Origin: DATNPX01 sp036702975
GTDB lineage: Bacteria > Cyanobacteriota > Vampirovibrionia > Obscuribacterales > Obscuribacteraceae
Length of the DNA stretch: 34,761 nt
Assembly (NCBI GenBank): GCA_036702975.1
Contig: DATNPX010000024.1
Location: 1-34,761 of the forward strand
Direction of reading: 5' to 3'
Position numbers and translations under genes: made by a program. Shown here one piece after another: positions 5,930 to 14,967 of this stretch; within the stretch, counting starts at the first letter, position 1, and every line of letters begins with the position of its first letter. The notes below the pieces were generated by a model. The model searched no databases, was not told the origin of the DNA, and worked only from the letters and a program-made list of their open reading frames with translations.

Positions 5930-7827
5930 CCAGCACCCCTTGTAACGCGGAGTCCGTTTGCTACCGCCAGCAGTTCTGATACTTCATGAAATATCACTGC
6001 TATTGCCACAGTAATCAGTCCAAACAATGCGGACGGAATTAAAGCAGCCAACAGAACCAAAGAGAAAACGATATTTTGCTTGCTGATTGTTTGCGCTTTT
6101 CGTCCTAGCTGAATCGCATATACAACCTTGGTTAGATCATCTCCCATCAAAGCTGTGTCCGCCGCTTCGATCGCAGCATCTGTACCCGCTGTTCCCATCG
6201 CGATACCGACCGTTGCTCGCGCCAATGCCGGAGCATCATTAATTCCGTCCCCGACCATTGCCATCGGGACGTGCTGTTTTTGCAATTCTTCAATCGCGAC
6301 AATCTTGTCTGCTGGTTTCAGTTCAGCTCGCACGTCCTCAATCTGAAGTTCCTGCGCAATGACTTGAGCTACACGAGAATTGTCGCCAGTAAGCATAGCG
6401 ACCTTCATCCCCAGCTTCTTTAGGTCTGCCACGACTTGCTTCGCCTCGGGACGAATAGTATCTTTGATTGCAATCAGGCCTAAAATCTTATGCTCGCTTC
6501 CCACCAACACTACTGTCTTGCCTTGTTCTGATAGTGTCTTCGTTTGCGAGTTTGGTTCGATGCCCAAATCCTCAAACAGCTTTGGTTTGCCCAAGTAATA
6601 AAGCTCGTTTCCGATTCTGCCCTGGACTCCTGCTCCTGTTAGTGAGCGAAACTCGTCTACAGGAACGGCTTCGAGCTTCATATCTAAAGCTTTGGAAACA
6701 ATTGCTGCAGCTAATGGGTGTGTTGACGATTTCTCCAGACTAAAAGCTACCCGCAAGAGCTGATTGTGATCTCCAGCTATCGGCACAACATCGGTCACTT
6801 CAGGCTTACCGGCAGTTAGCGTTCCTGTTTTGTCAAAGGCGACGCCCTTCAATTTGCCGAGATTTTCAAGGTGCATACCGCCCTTAATGAGCACACCATT
6901 TTTTCCAGCAGTGCCGATGCCAGCGGCGATGGCAACCGGTGTGGACATAACGAGAGCGCAAGGCGCACCAGCGACAAGCATGACAATTGCACGAGTGGCC
7001 CAGTCAGCAAAAGCGGCGCCGAAGAATAACGGTGGCACTATCATAACCAGCATTGCCACTATGAAGACTGCCGGAGAATACTTCTCACTAAACTCCTCGA
7101 TGAAGCGTTGAGCCTTACCCTTTTGCTCTCTGGCCTCTTCGATCATATGAACCATTTTGGAAAGGGTATTGTTCTCGAAACTTGCCGTCGTGCGGATCTC
7201 TAGCAACCCGTCTTGAACGATGGTCGCAGCAAACACTTTGGTTCCTGGTCCCTTTTCGACGGGCACTGATTCACCTGTCACAGCAGCTTCGTTGATGCTA
7301 GATTGACCAAGCACAATTTCACCGTCGGTCGGAAGAGATTCCCCTGGTTTGACCAGGAATAAGTCACCAACTTGTAGGCTTTCGGCAGGAACCATGACTT
7401 CCTGTCCGTCTTTGCGCACTCTTGCCTCCTTGGGGGCAAGATCAAGAAGCTTACGAATGGACGCTCTTGTTTTAGCGAAAGTGTATTCTTCGAGTCCTTC
7501 GGCAGCCCCGTACAACACAGCCAAGATGGCTGCCTCATCCCACAATCCTAAAATACCGGCGCCGGTCATTGCCGAGAGCATAAGGAACTCAATGCCGATC
7601 TCGCGCTTCTTAACCAGCTCCACGATGCCTTCTTTAGCCCAGGCATAGCTTGAGATAACGATCGCGACTAGATAAAGTGACGCTGTCACCAAATGCGGTG
7701 CGACTTTGAAGTGACCCAAACTAAATGCCATACCGGCGATGAGTCCACCAATGAGAGCGTTACGCATCAAAGGATGCTGATACCAGCCACCCTCAAACGT
7801 TTTTTCATCTTTACTGCAACAAGGCAT
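5926..7827 (-). CDS. P1B-type metal-exporting ATPase with APC motif
   Basis: 633 aa with the full P-type set: actuator TGES at 184-187, phosphorylated D332 in DKTGT, an HP motif (SSTHPLAAAI), TGDN and GDGINDAP. The metal-site motif in the sixth membrane helix is APC (288-290) instead of CPC. There is no N-terminal HMA domain, only a short tail starting MPCC. The last helix has HEVSELL (H614, E615) before NGLR. Lack of HMA, loss of the first Cys and a His-Glu pair in the last helix resemble the P1B-4 (SPC...HEGG) group that exports Co, Zn or Cd. The Ala makes specificity uncertain. GGAGG lies 12 nt before the ATG. The gene follows the RND pump and precedes a coupled unknown gene. Confidence 0.9.
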   Translation of the reverse strand: MPCCSKDEKTFEGGWYQHPLMRNALIGGLIAGMAFSLGHFKVAPHLVTASLYLVAIVISSYAWAKEGIVELVKKREIGIEFLMLSAMTGAGILGLWDEAAILAVLYGAAEGLEEYTFAKTRASIRKLLDLAPKEARVRKDGQEVMVPAESLQVGDLFLVKPGESLPTDGEIVLGQSSINEAAVTGESVPVEKGPGTKVFAATIVQDGLLEIRTTASFENNTLSKMVHMIEEAREQKGKAQRFIEEFSEKYSPAVFIVAMLVMIVPPLFFGAAFADWATRAIVMLVAGAPCALVMSTPVAIAAGIGTAGKNGVLIKGGMHLENLGKLKGVAFDKTGTLTAGKPEVTDVVPIAGDHNQLLRVAFSLEKSSTHPLAAAIVSKALDMKLEAVPVDEFRSLTGAGVQGRIGNELYYLGKPKLFEDLGIEPNSQTKTLSEQGKTVVLVGSEHKILGLIAIKDTIRPEAKQVVADLKKLGMKVAMLTGDNSRVAQVIAQELQIEDVRAELKPADKIVAIEELQKQHVPMAMVGDGINDAPALARATVGIAMGTAGTDAAIEAADTALMGDDLTKVVYAIQLGRKAQTISKQNIVFSLVLLAALIPSALFGLITVAIAVIFHEVSELLAVANGLRVTRGAG

Positions 7828-7916
7828 TTTTAATTGAATCCTCCACTGTCAGAATTTTTCCACCTCGTGTAGTTTCCTCAGATCTCGATGTACTAGTGAG
7901 TTGCTGCTGCATGCAT

Positions 7917-10900
7917 TTACTCCGTAGTAGTCTGCTGCAGTAAGGCCGTCTCTTCCGTTTGAGCCTGCAGAGGTTTGCCAAAGAGCACGAATAAGGCCGG
8001 TATTACAACAAGCGTCAAGGCTGTTGAGGTAAACAATCCGCCAAACACGACCACGGCAAGCGGCTGCAGTATCTCCTTACCTGCTCCCGTCCCAATCATA
8101 AGCGGCAACATAGCCATGGCAGCCACAAGTGCAGTCATCAGTACTGGGGAAAGTCTTTCAATGGAGCCTTCGTGAATAGCCGACTCAAACTCCATCCCGG
8201 TTGCCATAAGCTGGTTATACGTGGTGACAAGTATTATCCCGTTGCGATTAGCAACACCGAAAAGTGTAATAAAACCAATAAGCGATGCTACAGACAGGAC
8301 TCCCCCACCAAGGAAAACTGCAACTAAACCGCCAATTAGAGCCAAAGGAAGATTGGCCAATACAAGAATGGTTGATCGGACCGATTGAACAGCCTGTTGA
8401 AGCAATAGAGCTACCGCAAACAGCGCCAGCATGCTGTACAAGAGCAATTCTTGAGTCGCTCTCTGTTGCGCTTCGAACTGTCCGCCAATCTCGATAAAAT
8501 AACCGGTAGGTACTACGACCCTTTGTGAAATAGCTCGCTTAACGTCAGCTACCACCGATCCAATGTCACGGCCGGAGGTGTTGGCAGAAACGACAATGCG
8601 TCGAGATACGTGCTGGCGATTTATAGTGTTGGGGCCTTCATTTTCATTGAGCGTAGCGACGGAGGACAATGGTATTTTTGTGCCGCTTGGTGTATCAACA
8701 AGGAGGTCTCCAATTGTCTGCACGCTGCTTCGAGCAGCGGGTGTTAGCCAAACAACAAGATTAAACAGCCGCTGGTTTTCCAGAATTTGAGATGCTACCC
8801 GTCCATTTAGAGCGGTCTCTACAGTTTCAGCAAGTCCTCCTACCGTAAGTCCATAACGGGAGGCCTTCTCTCGGTTAAACGCGACTGCAACTTGTGGAAC
8901 TGGCATCTGAGGCTCGACCTGCAGATCAACAAGACCGGGAATGTCGTGTATAGCGGCGTTAATCTCTTGGGCCTCGGTGCGCAACACATTCAAGTCTGGT
9001 CCAAAGATCTTGATGGCTAAGGCAGCGCGTGTGCCGGATAGAATTTCATCGATACGATTAGAGATAAACCCGCCTACAACTGTGACAACTCCTGGATACC
9101 GCGCTAGCTCATCTCTGATAATGTCGAGGACTTTCTCACGACTAGAAGCTTTATTTGATATTTGCAAATCCAGCTCGCCAAAAGTCACCACGCCAGCGTC
9201 ATCATCGCCAAGTGCTCTACCGGCTCGAAATTGTGCTGTTTCAATTTCAGGGTGCTTAAGTAACGCAACTTCAATTGCCTTGCCAATGTCATTTGTCGAG
9301 GACAGGGATGCGCCAGGCAATTGATTGAGTGAGATAACCAGACTGCGCTCTTGGAATTCCGGAAGGAAGGTGGTGCCAAGTGAGGGAATTAGTGCAAGGG
9401 AACCGATTAGGGCGGCAGCAGCGACAAACAACACAATCTGCGGGCGGCGCATGGCAAAGGACAATACGGATTTGTAAACTGCCTTCAGCCATCTGACAAG
9501 CCATGTCTCATCCGGCGGCAGTGGACGATTAGCAAGCAGCAGGTAGCACAGAGCAGGAGTCACGGTCAAAGCCACAATCAATGATGCCAGCGTCGAGACA
9601 ATATATGCCATTCCCAAAGGCGTAAAGATGCGTCCTTCAACGCCTGACAAACTGAAAATTGGTGCAATTACGAGGCAAACTATTATTGTGGCAAAGACAA
9701 CCGAGGCCCTGATTTGCACTGAGGCATCAAAGACTACCTTCAAAGGCGGTTGAGCATTTTTTCCCAAGGTATTGTTTTGGCGTAATCGCCTATAAACATT
9801 TTCTGCATCTATGATGGCATCGTCAATGACTCCGCCCAACGCAATTGCCAGTCCCCCTAACGTCATAGTATTTAGTCCAATGCCGAAGCAGTTGAGCACT
9901 ATCAAACCAACAACTATGGAAAGAGGCAAAGATGTTAAGGTAATTGCCACCGTTCGCCAATTGCCTAAAAACAGAACTAGGACAACTGTGACGATGATGG
10001 CTCCATCTCTTAAAGCCTCAAGGACGTTATCGACAGACTTTTGAATAAAGTCCTCTTGCCGGAAGGTAGTAGTTACGCGCACGTCTTTCGGTAAGGTCTT
10101 TTGAATTTCTTTCATAGCCGATTCAACTGCACTGGTTACAGTCGGTGTATCGGCAAATGGGGACCGAGTCACTGTAACAATGACCGCATCTTGTCCTGCA
10201 AAGGACGCATCGCCGCGCTTGATGCCTGATCCGATCTTTATTTCGGCGACATCAGAAAGGCGCACCGGAATGCCGTTTGGCTTGGCCACGACAACGGAAT
10301 TTGCCAAGTCGAGTAAACTGTGTGTGCGCCCAATGCCACGAACCAATCGTTCTCGATCAGCGGTGAGCAGAAACCCACCTGGGACATTCAAATTCGCGCC
10401 TTTTGCCGCCTCAGTGACCTGCGCCAAAGTGACATTGAATTGTCGCAGTTTTTCCGGCTGAACGAATATTTGATATTGCCGCTCGCCGCCGCCCAATACC
10501 AACACTCTAGTAACTCCGGGAATGGACAAAAGCCGGTTGCGTATCTGCCAGTTAGCAATGGTGGCAACATCAAGAAGGGTTGTCCGATTTGTCACTGAGA
10601 CGGTTTGATCGATAGTGAAAGCGAACTTGATTACGTCTCCCACAGGATTGCTGATAGGAGATAGCAGCGGAGGGTTAACACCAAGCGGCAGGCGCGCAGC
10701 AACTTGTTGCACCTTTTCAGCGACTAATTGCCGCGCTCTGTAGATATCTGTCTGTCCTTCGAATATGACAGTAATTACTGAAAGGCCGATAGCTGAGCTT
10801 GACCGGATGTCCACTACACCCGGTGTTCCGTTCAAAGAGCTTTCCATGGGAAGCGTAACCAGAGATTCAACTTCCTCAGGAGCCAGTCCGGGAGCTTCGG

Positions 10901-11051
10901 TTTGTATAACTACCTGTGGTGGTGCAAAATTCGGAAAGACGTCTAGCGGCAAGCTAAGGACAATTCGCAGTCCGACAAACAAAAGAATGACTGAAACAAC
11001 AACTACAGTGATTCGGTTGGTAATTGACCAAAGTATCAAGCGATTTAGCAT
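7917..11051 (-). CDS. HME-RND efflux pump, inner-membrane subunit (CusA/CzcA family)
   Basis: 1044 aa, the usual size for resistance-nodulation-division pumps. There is a single N-terminal helix (LILWSITNRITVVVVSVILL), two large periplasmic loops (about 35-340 and about 570-870) and two blocks of membrane helices. Helix 4 carries the proton-relay acidic cluster D410, D411, D415, E417 (GGVIDDAIIDAENV), which places it in the heavy-metal (HME) branch, although the motif is neither the classic CzcA nor CusA form. It takes metal from the periplasm or inner membrane and, driven by protons, passes it through the fusion protein to the TolC-type duct. All three subunits are adjacent. The start overlaps the previous stop as TGATG. 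The metal is not determined by sequence. Confidence 0.93.
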   Translation of the reverse strand: MLNRLILWSITNRITVVVVSVILLFVGLRIVLSLPLDVFPNFAPPQVVIQTEAPGLAPEEVESLVTLPMESSLNGTPGVVDIRSSSAIGLSVITVIFEGQTDIYRARQLVAEKVQQVAARLPLGVNPPLLSPISNPVGDVIKFAFTIDQTVSVTNRTTLLDVATIANWQIRNRLLSIPGVTRVLVLGGGERQYQIFVQPEKLRQFNVTLAQVTEAAKGANLNVPGGFLLTADRERLVRGIGRTHSLLDLANSVVVAKPNGIPVRLSDVAEIKIGSGIKRGDASFAGQDAVIVTVTRSPFADTPTVTSAVESAMKEIQKTLPKDVRVTTTFRQEDFIQKSVDNVLEALRDGAIIVTVVLVLFLGNWRTVAITLTSLPLSIVVGLIVLNCFGIGLNTMTLGGLAIALGGVIDDAIIDAENVYRRLRQNNTLGKNAQPPLKVVFDASVQIRASVVFATIIVCLVIAPIFSLSGVEGRIFTPLGMAYIVSTLASLIVALTVTPALCYLLLANRPLPPDETWLVRWLKAVYKSVLSFAMRRPQIVLFVAAAALIGSLALIPSLGTTFLPEFQERSLVISLNQLPGASLSSTNDIGKAIEVALLKHPEIETAQFRAGRALGDDDAGVVTFGELDLQISNKASSREKVLDIIRDELARYPGVVTVVGGFISNRIDEILSGTRAALAIKIFGPDLNVLRTEAQEINAAIHDIPGLVDLQVEPQMPVPQVAVAFNREKASRYGLTVGGLAETVETALNGRVASQILENQRLFNLVVWLTPAARSSVQTIGDLLVDTPSGTKIPLSSVATLNENEGPNTINRQHVSRRIVVSANTSGRDIGSVVADVKRAISQRVVVPTGYFIEIGGQFEAQQRATQELLLYSMLALFAVALLLQQAVQSVRSTILVLANLPLALIGGLVAVFLGGGVLSVASLIGFITLFGVANRNGIILVTTYNQLMATGMEFESAIHEGSIERLSPVLMTALVAAMAMLPLMIGTGAGKEILQPLAVVVFGGLFTSTALTLVVIPALFVLFGKPLQAQTEETALLQQTTTE

Positions 11052-12463
11052 CAGTGATTCTCCGCCTCGGCATCCTGATTTTGCTGAGAAAAAAACAGCG
11101 ATTCTTTAGAGGTTCGGTCTTGCGCACTTGCCCGCTTTAAGCCTTGTCCCGCGAAAACTCCAATAATCAAAAGAAAAAACCCGCCAAGAGTTAGCAACAA
11201 GATACTGTAAGGTTGCGCTGCGTTTGCTTCTTTGGACTTGCCTTCTTTTTCTTCTTCTTCGGAGGGGATGGCGGCTTTTGCACCTTGTGCCATGAGCTGA
11301 TAAGCGCGCTGGGTGACAACACGCTGACCTGGCTGTAAGCCACTTTTAATCTCAATCAAGTTATCTTGGGTATCGCCTGTTTCAACTGGCGTCGGGATGA
11401 ATTTCTCTCCTTCTTTGATGAAGACTGACTGTCTGCCTTGGATAGAAACAACAGATTCTGTGGGCACGAAATATGAACTTTCGGAGCTTGCCTCTACTAG
11501 ATCAATAGTGGCGAACATTTGTGGTTTGAGTAACGAGCCTGGATTCGCAATGGCAGCCCGTATTGCCAGTGTTCTAGTGGCGGGATCGACTACTGGATCG
11601 ATATTGAGAATCGTGCCTTTAAAAGTTCTACCTGGATAGGCTGGTGTTCGTATTTCAATTTGTTGTCCGACACGTGCGTGCTGCAAGTCCTTCTCGTAAA
11701 TTTGGGCAGTCGCCCAAACATTCCTTATATCGATTAGCTTGAACAGCGGTTTACCTGGTTCGAGTGCTTCGCCTGGAGTGACAAATTGATCCAGAACAAT
11801 TCCTGAGATGGGAGCGTACAAAGTGACACGACCATCGGCATTCCCTTCAATGGATTGTCCAAGCTGCGCCAATCGACTTGCCAGAAGTGCACCACTCAAT
11901 TTCGTTTGAGCTTTGGCTGTTTGCAGCTCTGCTTCAGTCTGCTTTAAATCAGCCTCTGCAGTTTGATAATCTTTCTGAGATGAGATCTTCAAGGTGAATA
12001 GTGTCTTTTCACGCTCGTGGTTGCGCATAGCGAGATCCACTTTTGCCTGCGCTTGAGTTTCAGCCGCCTTATTTTGAGCCACCAGACGTTGAGACTCGAT
12101 AGCTAATTGTCGGATTTCGGGACTGTCTATTATCGCTAGTGCCTGATTCTTGTTGACCCGTTCTCCCTTCTGAGCAAGCAAAGTCAATACCCTCCCGGCC
12201 AGTGGCGCATTTACCGCAGCCGTATCGGCTGGAATCGCTTCGATTTGCCCATTGGCCGTCTTTCGATTTACCGGAACTAGGGATGTCACCGGTTCTGTTT
12301 TGATACCGATCGCCTTTTGAACATCTGGTGCGATCTCAACTGCGACGAAAGGGTCTTTGTCAGCATTTTCGGGCTGTTCGGCCGATGTTGGTACGGCTGT
12401 TGCAAAATACAAGTACAGCAGTCCGAGTATTAACATGCAGGTTGGATGGAGAGTCATCTTCAT
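11051..12463 (-). CDS. RND periplasmic adaptor (membrane fusion protein, CzcB/CusB type)
   Basis: 470 aa. It has a signal peptide (MKMTLHPTCMLILGLLYLYF, ending near residue 28), then half of a lipoyl/barrel-sandwich domain (about 65-110). A long alpha-hairpin follows (about 115-205, rich in Gln/Ala/Glu), then the second lipoyl half (GRVTLYAPISGIVLDQF), a beta-barrel (about 245-330) and a membrane-proximal domain. A C-terminal membrane helix (about 420-445, YSILLLTLGGFFLLIIGVFAG) is unusual for the family, whose members are normally anchored only at the N-terminus. No His-rich metal-binding N-terminus is seen. AAGGA precedes the ATG at good spacing. The gene ends by overlapping the pump start. 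Confidence 0.92.
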   Translation of the reverse strand: MKMTLHPTCMLILGLLYLYFATAVPTSAEQPENADKDPFVAVEIAPDVQKAIGIKTEPVTSLVPVNRKTANGQIEAIPADTAAVNAPLAGRVLTLLAQKGERVNKNQALAIIDSPEIRQLAIESQRLVAQNKAAETQAQAKVDLAMRNHEREKTLFTLKISSQKDYQTAEADLKQTEAELQTAKAQTKLSGALLASRLAQLGQSIEGNADGRVTLYAPISGIVLDQFVTPGEALEPGKPLFKLIDIRNVWATAQIYEKDLQHARVGQQIEIRTPAYPGRTFKGTILNIDPVVDPATRTLAIRAAIANPGSLLKPQMFATIDLVEASSESSYFVPTESVVSIQGRQSVFIKEGEKFIPTPVETGDTQDNLIEIKSGLQPGQRVVTQRAYQLMAQGAKAAIPSEEEEKEGKSKEANAAQPYSILLLTLGGFFLLIIGVFAGQGLKRASAQDRTSKESLFFSQQNQDAEAENH

Positions 12464-12474
12464 ATTGATCCTTT

Positions 12475-13947
12475 CTAGAAAGTCAAAGGCTGGCCAACGG
12501 CTTTTTCCAGATCAGCCCAAGCATTTTGATAAGCGATAACGGCATCGAAGTAGCCGATGTTGATTTGCTGCATTGATTGCTGAGCTAAAATGACATCGGA
12601 TAGCCGATTGCGCCCGTACTTGTAACCAAGTTCGTTCAGGTGAACCGTCTCAATTGCGCCTGCAAGCAATTGTGTTCGGTACTTGGCAATATTGGCTCTT
12701 GCCAGTCTGACATTTTCATAGGCTGCTTTCACCTCAGAAATAAGTCGATTCTGTGCAATGACCGTTTGGGTTTTGGCTTGTTCGATGGAGACCTTTGCAG
12801 ACATGATTTCGCCCTGCTTTCGATAGAAGATGGGCAGGTCTACATTGACATTGAGATAGGCGCCATACTGTTGTGGCTCAGTCGCCTGAAATGTAGTAAA
12901 AGCAAAGCCAGATCCCAGGATCAAATCTGGGATTCGTTGAGCCCGTGCAAGACCAAGCTGCTTGGTAGAGACAGCCAGTTGTTGCTGGGAGACTAGAAGG
13001 TCTGGTCGCTTTGACAAAGCCAAATCAAGTAGATTTGCCTCATCCGGCATAGGTTGGTCCGGAGCAGGAACCAGCTCGCTCTGAGCAGTCTGCAAACGGA
13101 ATAGCCCCTGGTCTTCAGTCACCAGATTTGGTGCCACCGGTTGGCCCAAAAGCGTGCTTAACTGAATCTGTGCTTGCCTGATTCGTCCCAGAGCAGAGTT
13201 GCGCTGTGCATCATACTGATTTGCAGTAAGCTGAGCTTGAATGATTTCGGCTTCGGCGGCAGAGCCTGCCTTAAATCGTTTAGTGGCAATAGTGACCAGC
13301 TTTTCCGCCAAACCACGCATATCTTCAACCAATTGAATATGGGCTTGCGCAGCCGCCAGTTCTGCATAGGCCCGGCGAACACGGGTGCGGACATCAAAAC
13401 GAATAGCCTCCAACTGAAGGCCTGATGCTGTCTGTTGCGCTCTGGAAAGTTTGATCCGAGCTGCTCTTTTGCCACCTGTTTCGATGATCTGGTTAATGCC
13501 TGCTTGCTGCGTGTTGCCCGCAATTGTTTTGGTCCAAGCCGGACCAAATCCCATCTGCACCGCAAGTTGAGGATTGGGTCTGGCTCCAGCACTCACGACG
13601 GTAGCAGCGGCTATAGATACATCTTGCCTCGCCTTGAGAATTTCCGGATTCTGTTTTTCCGCCTGTTCAAATGAATCCTTCAGAGTTAGCCGAACTGTTC
13701 GTTCTGCCTTGAGTATGTAGGTCGTGGGCGAACCTTCCGTCGGCATTTCAGGTCCTTGAAGCACGGAGGAACCGGGAGCAGTCGGTCTGAGCTGAGGAGG
13801 ACCACTCGTTGCTTGTTGCGGCTGCTCAAAAATTGGCCCACTTGCTGCCAGCAGCGGCCGACAAAAAAATACACTGCAAGACTGCAGGACTGTTACTGCT
13901 AAAAAGAGCACCATCAGTTTCACTTCTTGAGCCTTGCCTTTACTCAT
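12475..13947 (-). CDS. TolC-family outer-membrane efflux protein (CusC/CzcC type)
   Basis: 490 aa from the chosen start. The frame is open to 14148, but ATG 13947 has GAAGG 8 nt upstream and directly opens a signal peptide (MSKGKAQEVKLMVLFLAVTV...). The Cys in LQSCSVFF could be a lipid-attachment site, though the match is weak. Two OEP repeats are visible: the first from about residue 90 (LKDSFEQAEKQNPEILKARQDV), the second from about 300 (NLLDLALSKRPDLLVSQQQL), each with long coiled-coil helices. It ends with the family-typical YFDAVIAYQNAWADLEKAVGQ. It forms the trimeric duct for the adjacent RND pump. Eleven bp separate it from the fusion-protein gene. Confidence 0.9.
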   Translation of the reverse strand: MSKGKAQEVKLMVLFLAVTVLQSCSVFFCRPLLAASGPIFEQPQQATSGPPQLRPTAPGSSVLQGPEMPTEGSPTTYILKAERTVRLTLKDSFEQAEKQNPEILKARQDVSIAAATVVSAGARPNPQLAVQMGFGPAWTKTIAGNTQQAGINQIIETGGKRAARIKLSRAQQTASGLQLEAIRFDVRTRVRRAYAELAAAQAHIQLVEDMRGLAEKLVTIATKRFKAGSAAEAEIIQAQLTANQYDAQRNSALGRIRQAQIQLSTLLGQPVAPNLVTEDQGLFRLQTAQSELVPAPDQPMPDEANLLDLALSKRPDLLVSQQQLAVSTKQLGLARAQRIPDLILGSGFAFTTFQATEPQQYGAYLNVNVDLPIFYRKQGEIMSAKVSIEQAKTQTVIAQNRLISEVKAAYENVRLARANIAKYRTQLLAGAIETVHLNELGYKYGRNRLSDVILAQQSMQQINIGYFDAVIAYQNAWADLEKAVGQPLTF

Positions 13948-14213
13948 AACACTGGCCTTCATTGGTAACGCTGGATTGGGAAGATGCCTGTTCTCGGCAA
14001 GCCGCATGATTGGCAGCTGCGTTTTTATCTGCGTCACTGCGCGGAGTCTGCTGCAGCAGCCGGTTTTCATTGCGTCCCGCAGGCTGAAAGTTTTTCTGTT
14101 GAGCAGTGGCCGGCTTTGAATCAAAAGGCCATAAGCAACCCAACACATGGATTGATTGCAGAATCTAATTCATTAGAATTTCTGGAAAAACTTTGATTAC
14201 AACGCGTCTGTAT

Positions 14214-14552
14214 TCAAAGCCTCAGCACTACATGCGTTCTTGTAGTTCGCTTATCGTAACTAGGGCTGCACAATCTGCCGAGGTTATTGAGATTCTCTGG
14301 ACTAAATGCAGTGGCTCCGAAGGCGACTACCAGAGCGCAGATGACGACTGACGGAATGTGGGTCGATGCTGCCTTCTGAGATTTAACAATGCAACTGAAA
14401 ATATTTTCGCCGCACTGTGGGCATGCATCGGAATACGACTGACTAGTCTGCTGGATTGCTGGAGCGGCCATAACCGCCTGCTTCGGTGTTTCCCCAAGGA
14501 AAGGGAGACTCAGGAGTATTGCGGCCAAAATTGCTAAGCAAATCGTTTGCAT
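14214..14552 (-). CDS. Small exported or membrane protein with Cys cluster, first in operon
   Basis: 112 aa, not recognised. An N-terminal signal sequence or helix (MQTICLAILAAILLSLPFLG) is followed by a Cys motif (ACPQCGENIFSC: C44, C47, C54) and a second hydrophobic stretch (about 66-84, IPSVVICALVVAFGATAF). It starts 61 bp from the divergent arsR-type gene, with GGGG before the ATG, so it would be the first gene under the metal-responsive promoter. The Cys cluster could bind metal in the periplasm (inference). The 266 bp between it and the TolC-like gene hold nothing recognisable except the 5' extension of that frame. Confidence 0.5.
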   Translation of the reverse strand: MQTICLAILAAILLSLPFLGETPKQAVMAAPAIQQTSQSYSDACPQCGENIFSCIVKSQKAASTHIPSVVICALVVAFGATAFSPENLNNLGRLCSPSYDKRTTRTHVVLRL

Positions 14553-14578
14553 TTGTGCCCCAAAACAGAAAGCAGATC

Positions 14579-14602
14579 TATAATATCACCGTTGAATGAT
14601 AT
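14579..14602. promoter_or_regulatory. Divergent promoter and ArsR-type operator
   Basis: A consensus -10 box TATAAT (14579-14584) for the rightward regulator gene runs into an inverted repeat ATATCA (14583-14588), 8 nt, TGATAT (14597-14602). ArsR/SmtB repressors bind such AT-rich inverted repeats over promoters. The repeat lies in the 61-bp gap between the regulator and the efflux operon, so one repressor could control both. No convincing -35 box was found. Confidence 0.6.
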
Positions 14603-14613
14603 GAGTATGACGC

Positions 14614-14967
14614 ATGGCTAAACAAATTATTAGATCGAAGGCATTAGATACGGAATTACGCCTAGCTAAGCTGTTTCGAGGATTTAGCGACCGGTCGCGC
14701 CTTTCCATCTTGCTCTCGCTTGAAACTAAACCCAAAACTGTAAATGAAATCGTTGAAGCAACCGGGCTTTCTCAACCCAATGTTTCCAATCACCTATCTT
14801 GTTTACGCGAATGCGGCTTGGTGGTTGCAACCGGCCAAGGGAAGTTCAACATTTATCGATTGAGTGATACGGGCGTCCGCCAGATCCTTGGGTGTGCGAG
14901 GGAGTTGGTTGACAAAACCGGAGCTGAACTTGACAGCTGCGGGAATTATCAGTTGCCAAGCATATAA
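14614..14967 (+). CDS. ArsR/SmtB-family metal-sensing repressor, CmtR-like
   Basis: 117 aa winged-helix repressor. The recognition helix region (VNEIVEATGLSQPNVSNHLSCLRECGLV) carries C63 and C67 as Cys-x3-Cys, and C109 sits near the C-terminus (ELDSCGNY). This arrangement matches the Cd/Pb sensor CmtR (two Cys in the DNA-binding helix plus a C-terminal Cys), and differs from CadC or SmtB. C94 is an extra Cys. Metal binding would release the operator. It is divergent from the efflux operon, with the inverted repeat at 14583-14602 between them. No strong ribosome site precedes the ATG; translation close to the 5' end of the transcript is possible. Confidence 0.9.
   Translation: MAKQIIRSKALDTELRLAKLFRGFSDRSRLSILLSLETKPKTVNEIVEATGLSQPNVSNHLSCLRECGLVVATGQGKFNIYRLSDTGVRQILGCARELVDKTGAELDSCGNYQLPSI

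Noticed and set aside
13948..14148. N-terminal extension of the transposon TolC-like gene
   Set aside because: It puts 67 basic, non-signal residues before a good signal peptide; the ATG at 13947 has a proper ribosome site.
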